Below, in pieces: positions 57,545 to 64,000 of a stretch of DNA of 64,000 nt (positions are counted from its first letter, which is position 1; every line of letters begins with the position of its first letter). The stretch lies in contig CM053265.1 in assembly GCA_028583415.1 (NCBI GenBank), forward strand, positions 27,683,815-27,747,814. Direction: 5' to 3'. Source of the DNA: Protea cynaroides (taxonomy: Eukaryota; Streptophyta; Magnoliopsida; Proteales; Proteaceae). The position numbers and the translations under genes are program-made. Below the pieces are notes generated by a model. The model worked only from the letters and a program-made list of their open reading frames with translations. It was not told the origin of the DNA and made no database searches.

Positions 57545-60470
57545 TCCGACCGAGCTACAGAGTTTGTTATAGATCTTATACCTGGAGCCGCACCAGTATC
57601 GAAAGAACCTTATCGAATGGCTCCTACTGAACTGAAGGAATTGAAAGTACAACTACAAGAACTGCTGGATAAGGGTTACATTCGCCCTAGCATATCACCA
57701 TGGGGAGCGCCAATATTATTTGTAAAGAAGAAGGACAGTAGTGTTCGATTGTGTATAGACTACCGATAACTGAATAAACTAACAATCAAGAATCGATACC
57801 CATTGCCTCGGATCGATGACTTGTTCGATCAGTTTCAAGGAGCAAAAGTGTTCTCCAAGATCGATCTTCAGTCGGGCTACCATCAGCTGAAGATTAAGGA
57901 TGGTGATATCCCCAAGATAGCATTCAGGACTAGATATGGACATTATGAATTTTTGGTCATGTCTTTCGGATTGACGAACGCACCAGCAACCTTTATGGAA
58001 CTTATGAATCGGGTATTCCACGATATGTTGGATACGTCGATTATTGTATTCATCGATGATATATTGGTCTACTCCAAAGACGAGGAAACTCATACTAGGA
58101 ATTTAAGCGCCGCTCTGCAGCGATTACGGAAGGAGAAGCTCTACGCCAAATTTTTAAAGTGTGAGTTTTCGCTAAAGGAAGTCGCTTTTCTAGGCCATGT
58201 AGTATCCGCTGAAGGAATTAAAGTGGATCCCAGCAAGATCGAGGCTATTGTAAAGTGGGAAGCACCAAAGAGCGTTGCAGAAATTAGAAGTTTCTTAGGT
58301 CTAGTTGGGTATTATAGATGATTTGTGGAAGACTATTCCCGAATTGCCGTACCTCTTACCAGTTTGGCTAAGAAGGGTGAAAAGTTTGTCTGGACTGAGA
58401 ATTACGAGAAGAGTTTTCAAACATTGAAGGCTAGATTGATATCCGCTCCAATCTTGACCATTCTGATTCCAGGACAGCCATTTACTTTGTACACCGATGC
58501 GTCAGGACTGGGATTAGGATGCGTACTTATGCAAGGAGAACAGGTAATTGCTTATGCCTCAAGACAATTGAAGACACATGAGAAGAACTATCCCACTCAT
58601 GATTTAGAACTAGCGGCAGTAGTACATGCTGTCAAAATATGGAGACATTACCTGTACGGGGAGAAGTTTCAGATTAAATCAGACCATAAAAGTCTTACTT
58701 ATCTATTTAATCAGAAGGAGTTGAATATGAGACAAAAAAGATGGCTGAAATTATTGAAAGACTATGACTGTGATATCCAGTATCATTTAGGGAAAGCTAA
58801 TGTAGTAGCCGATGCGTTGAGTATAAAGGCAATGATAAAATCTCAGGGAGAGGATAACACAACTGCCGCAATGTGTACTACCGGGAAGGTATTCAGTCAC
58901 GGTAATGAGCAGTTTGTGATAGATGCACTGGATCGGTCAGCCAACCAAGGGTTTATTAATCGGTTTTCAAATATGTTCGCCGCATTGAAGATTATACCGA
59001 ATATAATTGATGAAGTAAAGACAGCTATCAAATCAGATCCTTACTTAAGAATGGTACAAGAGGACATTGAAAAAGGTAGAACTATCCCTGAGTTCACCTT
59101 GGACGAAGAAAACGTACTGAAGTACAAAGGAAGAATATGTGTACCTGAAACAGAAAGCTTGGACGTTAGACACCGATTGATGAAAGAAGCCCATACCACC
59201 ATCTATTCGATACATCCTGGAAGTACAAAAATGTATCATGATCTAAAGAAATTATATTGGTGGAGAGGAATGAAAGCAGATGTAGCTAAGTTCGTGTCTC
59301 AATGCCTAAATTGTCAGAAAGTAAAGGCTGAATGACAAAGACCGGAAGGACTGTTACAGCCGTTACCGGAACCCGCATGGAAATGGGATTGCATCACTAT
59401 GGACTTCGTCACAGGATTACCATTGACTCCTCGAGTAGTTGCCGCCGTTTGGGTGATTGTAGACCGTCTAACTAAAACAGCTCGCTTTATACCTATACGA
59501 CCTCAGTATACACTGGAGAGGTTAGCTAAGCTGTATGTGGATAACATTGTACGATTACACGGTGTACCTGAAAGCATTGTGTCCGATAGAGATCCACAAT
59601 TTACTTCAAAGTTTTGGGAAGGATTACAAAAGGCTATGGGTACAACATTGAAGTTTAGTACTGCATTCCATCCACAGACAGACGGACAATCAGAGCGTAC
59701 CATTCAGATTCTAGAAGACATGCTCCGAGCCTGTGTAATTGATTTCAAAGGATCATGGGATGAAAATTTACCACTGATCGAGTTCGCTTATAACAATAGC
59801 TATCAGGCTACTATACAGATGTCACCCTATGAAGCACTGTATGGCAGGAAGTGTCGAACTCCTTTGTTTTGGAATGAAGTTGGGGAACGTAGTATTGTTG
59901 GACCAAAATTTGTTGAAGAGACTTGTCGAGTGGTCGACATTATCAAGGAAAGAGTGAGAACAGCTCAGAATCGTCAGAAGCAATATGCAGATACTCGACG
60001 CCGAGACCTTGAATTCATCGTGGGTGATAAAGTATTCTTAAAAGTATCGCCTATGCGAGGTTTGAAACGGTTCAGACAGAAAGGGAAACTAAGTCCAAGA
60101 TATGTCGGGCCATATGAGATTCTAGCCAAACGTGGAAAAGTGGCTTACCAGTTAGCACTACCACCATCTATGTCAAGTGTGCATCACGTATTTCATATTT
60201 CCTTATTGAAGAAGTATGTCAAGGATCTGACGCACGTTTTGACAATAGACCTACCTGATTTGACTGAAGATTTGACATTTGAAATGGCACCAACTGAAAT
60301 CACTAGGCAAAAGGTTCAATGACTACGCAATCGTGATATCTATTATGTTAAGGTCATTTGGAGAAGTAAAGATATGAAAGAAATCACATGAGAAGAAGAG
60401 AATGCTATGCGAAAGCAATATCCTCATTTATTTGACTCAAAAGGTATGTACAATTTCGAGGAAAAAATTT
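57545..60470 (+). pseudogene. pol (RT, RNase H, integrase, chromodomain) of the Tekay-like element
   Basis: Resumes the outer frame after the nested insert. RT 57545-58320: PISKEPYRMAPTEL-type lead, DKGYIRPSISPWGAP, FSKIDLQSGYHQL, FIDDILVYS. RNase H 58325-58830: TDASGLGLGCVL, SDHKSLTYLF. Integrase 59150-60200: H-H-C-C zinc finger (AHTTIYSIHPGS, CLNCQK), core Asp in MDFVTGLP, SDRDPQF, Glu in DGQSERTIQ, then the GPY-type module (KLSPRYVGPYEIL). Chromodomain-like end YYVKVIWRSK...ENAMRKQYPHLF. One frame throughout, broken by stops at 57767 (TAA), 58319, 59333, 60320 and 60389 (all TGA). Confidence 0.93.
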
Positions 60471-60474
60471 TTAT

Positions 60475-60488
60475 AAGTAGGGGGGAGT
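60475..60488 (+). other. polypurine tract of the Tekay-like element
   Basis: AAGTAGGGGGGAGT immediately before the 3' LTR TGTAAGACC. It primes plus-strand DNA synthesis. Confidence 0.9.
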
Positions 60489-62789
60489 TGTAAGACCCGC
60501 ATCAAATTAACTCGGTCTTACCACCTTGAACCAGGTCTACCCAGCATGGTCGAGCCAAATGGACCAAGTGCGTGAAGGAGATAACGATCCCAGGTATTAA
60601 ACTGACCCAAAAATACTAAAATAAGGGGGAGGGTCACACACCCAGCTAGGCAGGGTCGGACCCCCCCAATGTAAAAGTCAGACCCTGAGTTTCTAATCGG
60701 GGGTCGGACAACTTAGAACCAGGGGTCGACGGGATCTCCGACCCCCTCATCGACCCCCAGTCGGTCGACAGAAATCATGATTTGGAAACTTTTCAAATTT
60801 CAATGGGATTCTTTCCTAATCTCAGTGGAACTTATTTTGGGAGTTTCTATTCTATAAATAGGACGTCCCTAAGCCTCTTTTACTCCTTTTAGAACCCTAA
60901 TTGGATTGAGAGAAAGAGAAGAGAAGGAGAAGAGAAGGAGAAGAGAAGGAAAGTGGAGAAGAAGACCAAAGAGAAGGCTTCAGAGAAACAAGTCTATTTC
61001 TCAGGTATGGATACTATCTCCATGAATTTTCTTAAGACCTTAGAGTAGATAGTGAAGAGGGTATGATCTAGGAGAAACCTAAATCATCCATCTATGGTTA
61101 GGTTTCAATGGAAACCATGGAGGAGATCATTAAAATCAAGTAGGTGAATAAACTATAGTTCTAAACCATAGAACATGTATGGAATAGATTATAAAAGCAA
61201 GCCATAGTACCCAAACACGAAAGAATGGACTGTAGGATGAAAATCTCGACTAAACCCACGGGGGGTCGCACGTGGGGTCGATGGAGAATCGACCCTATCA
61301 GACCCTAGCATCGACCCCTAGTGTTCAAAAAGTCTAGAATAGGGGTGGTCGCACCTAGGGTCGATGGAACATCCGACCCTGGCATCGACCCTACTACAGG
61401 GGGTCGCAGAAAACTGCTACCCTACCTACGACCCATTCTCCGACCCCCGTTTAACAGCAAGCTTTAAAAATTGGAATTAATTCTAATTAAATTCTATCGA
61501 TTTGATTAGGTCTAGTGATATAATAGTGATATTAAGTTGATTCTTAAAGCTTGAAAGAGGATCTACAATCAAGCAAAGGTGAGGGAACAAGACCTAAACT
61601 AATTGATTAATAATAAACTCTTTTTATTTCTTGAGTCCAATGCCATGATTAATTCTATGCGTGTATGTTTGTTATGTGCATTTAACATGTCATCCAATAT
61701 TTCTATTATTACTATTCATGCATATTTAAATTTATTGTTTATAACATGATGATGATGATGATGATAGGAATAGGCATGTGAATGTATGTGTGTGGTTAGT
61801 GTGCTTGATGCGAGCGAGTATCAGGAGGGTGTCATAGGCTGGGCCTCAGCACTCTAGGTCTATCTCTAACTCAAGTCTTGTCCACTAACATCGTCGTATC
61901 ACCATTACCTTAGCAGAACTATTACGTCGTAGTGTACGAGGGGAGGTGGTCTCGGACCGTGTAGTCTCTGACTCTGCCGGGGGCCTTAGCCCTATCTCTA
62001 TGGATGTACTGAGGGATGCTGGGGTGAGGCCTTGGATACACTGTTTGGCATTAGGATTGGTTAGTTGCGAGCCCAGTTTGCGAGCCCTCGCCAGTAGGGG
62101 CTTACATATTGGTATGGGTAGAGTATCAGGGGAAGTGTCATAGGATGGGCCTCAGAATTTTAGCTCTATCTCTATCCCATGGTAGGGTGGATGAGGATGA
62201 CAATAAATGTTAACCTTTGGGCGGGCCTTCACACCCTGTGCATAGAGGCGAGGCGGCCACTGAACCTTTTTATAGCGCATTGTAAACTTATTTATCAGAC
62301 CACAGATATGAATTGAATGCATGCATATGTTCGTTGTATTGTTTTGTTTACTCATTGAGCCGTGATGTGTGCTCACCCTTTCGACGTCGAATGTTTTTAG
62401 TTGATGATGCAGGTACCACTATTGAAGGCTATATGAATACTTCTGTATACGCTGCAATGGAAGTTGAAGACTTAGTGGATACGCATCAACTCATGCGTAT
62501 TTGATTAGATTTTCATTTGAATTTATTAAGGCAATGTAATTGATGTTTTATTTATTTATGTCTCAGTTGATACAACATAACTTGATATTTTATTTATGAT
62601 TATCATAGTTAGATTTCTCAGTTCATTTATTATTAAGACTTCCGCTATTGTGTATTTATTCTGATTATGGTTGTGGATGTATATGGTTTTATTTTCAACG
62701 GATATAGCCTATTAGAGATCCTGGTTGAACCGTTGGTTTATTAGCGGTTCATCATACCATTCTGAATAGTACGGAATTGGGGTGTGACA
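60489..62789 (+). mobile_element. 3' LTR of the Tekay-like element
   Basis: 2301 bp, collinear with 40954-43283, with scattered substitutions and small deletions (for example loss of about 10 bp near 62450). TATA at 60852-60860, donor TCAG|GTATGG at 61005, block 62349-62380, acceptor TTTTTAG at 62400. Flanked by ATAGA. Confidence 0.95.
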
Positions 62790-62794
62790 ATAGA

Positions 62795-63019
62795 GATCAA
62801 ATAAACATCACCATCTTGGGTAAAACCATTGATAAGATTGCTATCCTCCTTGTTATCAGACTCAACACATAGGCTAGAAAATCCATCCTTGAAAGCCACT
62901 GCAAGTCCCAGCCACAAACCCCAAGCTTCACCAATAGCCACAGTTGAAAATGGGAGAGGTTGTGAGACCGCAAGAAGAGTTGTACCTTCTGAAGATCAAA
63001 TAGCGAATCCCACACCACT
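62795..63019 (-). mobile_element. L1-type LINE RNase H fragment (right part)
   Basis: The minus-strand frame contains AIGEAWGLWLGLAVAFKDG and CVESDNKEDSNLINGF, the middle of a plant L1 RNase H domain. It joins 40953-40718 across the Tekay-like insertion and is cut again at 63020 by another LTR. Confidence 0.85.
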
Positions 63020-64000
63020 TGTCACACCCTAATTCTGTACTATTCAGAACGGTGTGATGAACCGCTAATAAATCAACGGTTCAACCAGGATCTCTAATAG
63101 GTTGTGTCCTTTTAAATTAAACCTTACACATCCACAACCATAATCAGAATCAATACACAATAGCGGAAGTCTTAATATTAAATGAACTGGGGAATCTAAC
63201 TATGATAATCATAAATAAAATATCAAATTATGTTGTATCAACCAAGACATAAGTAAATAAAATATCAATTACATTTCCTTAATAGTTCAAATAAAATCTA
63301 ATCGAAAACGCATGAGTTGCACTCGCATGAGGAGTCATGCGTCTCCACTATGTCTTTAGCCTCCATCGCAGCCACGTGCCTGTACACAGAAGCATTCATA
63401 TAATCTTCCACAATGGTACATGCATCATCAACTAAAAATATTCAACGTCGAAAGGGTGAGCACACATCACGGCTCAGTGAGCAAACAAAACAATGCAACA
63501 AACATATGCATGCATTCAATTCATATCTGTGGTCTGGTATATAAGTTTGCAATGTGCTATAGAAAGGTTCGGTGGCCGCCTCACCTCTATACATGAGTGT
63601 GTGAAGCCGCCCAAATATTAACGTTTATTGTCATCCCACATGCACCCACTATGGATTAGAGATAGAGCTAAAGTGCTTAGGACCACACCGCATCACACTT
63701 CCCCTGATACTCTACCCATACCAACACGTAAGCCCCTGCTGGCGAGGGCTTGCAAACTGGACTCGCAACTAACCAATCCTAATGTCAAACAGTGTACCCA
63801 AGGCCTCACCCCAGCATCCCTCAATACGTCCATAGAGATAGAGCTAAGGCCCCCCGGCAGAGTCGAAGACTACAAGGTCCGAGACCACCTCCCCTGATAC
63901 CCTTCGACGTAATAGTTCTGCTAAGGTAATGGCGATACGACGATGTCAGTGGACAAGACTTGAGTAGAGATAGAGCTAGAGTCTAGTGACCCGGCTGAAC
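63020..64000 (-). mobile_element. inverted Tekay-like LTR, cut by window edge
   Basis: Starts TGTCACACCCTAATTC and continues as the reverse complement of the outer LTR's 3' half. Minus-strand acceptor and CTCACTGAGCC...CTCACCCTT block lie at about 63433-63483. The left-hand flank CCACT (63015-63019) would be its duplication. Whether it is a solo LTR or part of an element cannot be seen. Confidence 0.85.

Larger units (their letters stand above)
40954..62789 (+). mobile_element. full-length Tekay/Del-type Ty3/gypsy element with nested insertion
   Basis: Complete LTRs (40954-43283, 60489-62789), perfect 5-bp duplication ATAGA (40949-40953, 62790-62794), a Met primer site, an antisense ORF, gag, protease, RT, RNase H, integrase and a chromodomain-like C-terminus (ENAMRKQYPHLF), and a polypurine tract. 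Without the nested 9.85-kb element and its duplication the length is about 12 kb. RT phrases (GHYEFLVMSFGLTNAPATF, FIDDILVYS) and the C-terminal chromodomain place it in the Tekay/Del chromovirus group. Gag-pol is disabled by frameshifts and several stops. Confidence 0.95.

Noticed and set aside
1..64000. CRISPR arrays, bacterial operons, tRNA or rRNA genes
   Set aside because: No spaced identical repeats, ribosome-binding context, cloverleaf or rRNA motif was seen; the window is plant nuclear DNA.

Overview
The window is nuclear DNA of a flowering plant. The evidence is one intron-rich gene with GT-AG introns and a plant-type ELMO protein, dense LTR retrotransposons with initiator-Met-tRNA primer sites (TGGTATCAGAGC), a PIF/Harbinger-type MITE, a tRNA-derived SINE, RTE- and L1-type LINE fragments, and a decayed chloroplast ycf2 insert. 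The species cannot be named from the sequence. The only host gene I can support is an ELMO/CED-12 domain gene on the + strand, with a TATA box near 9605, a probable first coding exon at 10361 and a stop at 29962. I could phase nine exons exactly from 10939 onward. Its introns are swollen by mobile elements; the largest (16887-29518, 12.6 kb) holds a whole decayed CRM-like Ty3/gypsy element, a MITE, a SINE, LTR remnants and plastid DNA.

Layout. 1-4782: purine-rich and telomere-like repeats with LTR-like debris and no gene. 4783-7658: a solo gypsy LTR with a perfect CCAAT target duplication. 7664-9600: gene-free sequence leading to the ELMO promoter, with a strong hairpin at 9087-9138. 9600-30200: the ELMO gene. 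31300-34400: a truncated Copia element bounded by a perfect 115-bp direct duplication. 34400-40953: LINE tails and two interleaved gypsy LTRs. 40954-62789: a full-length Tekay/Del-type chromovirus (TSD ATAGA) inserted in an L1 RNase H region. It is itself split by a second, related element on the opposite strand (47688-57539, TSD TACCA). 63020-64000: a further related LTR, inverted, running off the window.

The most interesting system is the Tekay-like element. (i) Its LTRs, and divergent LTRs of relatives across the window, share an ordered layout: TATA box, short leader, a splice-donor-like AG|GTATG or AG|GTAAG, about 1.4-1.9 kb, a conserved CTCACTGA...CTCACCCTT block, then a U-rich TTTTYAG acceptor. 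(ii) Another acceptor-like site lies 24 nt before the gag ATG. (iii) A 70-bp GT-AG segment separates gag from protease, so the unspliced reading gives Gag only and the spliced reading gives Gag-Pro-Pol. (iv) Between primer site and gag lies an antisense ORF of about 380 codons resembling the domain annotated as putative plant transposon protein, with its own apparent 5'-UTR intron. Together these suggest a splicing-programmed, bidirectionally coding retrotransposon. The present copy is inactivated by stop codons, frameshifts, a protease Asp-to-Asn change and the nested insertion. The nested element has lost recognisable gag and has a broken pol, yet its LTRs are very similar, as expected of a non-autonomous copy mobilised in trans.
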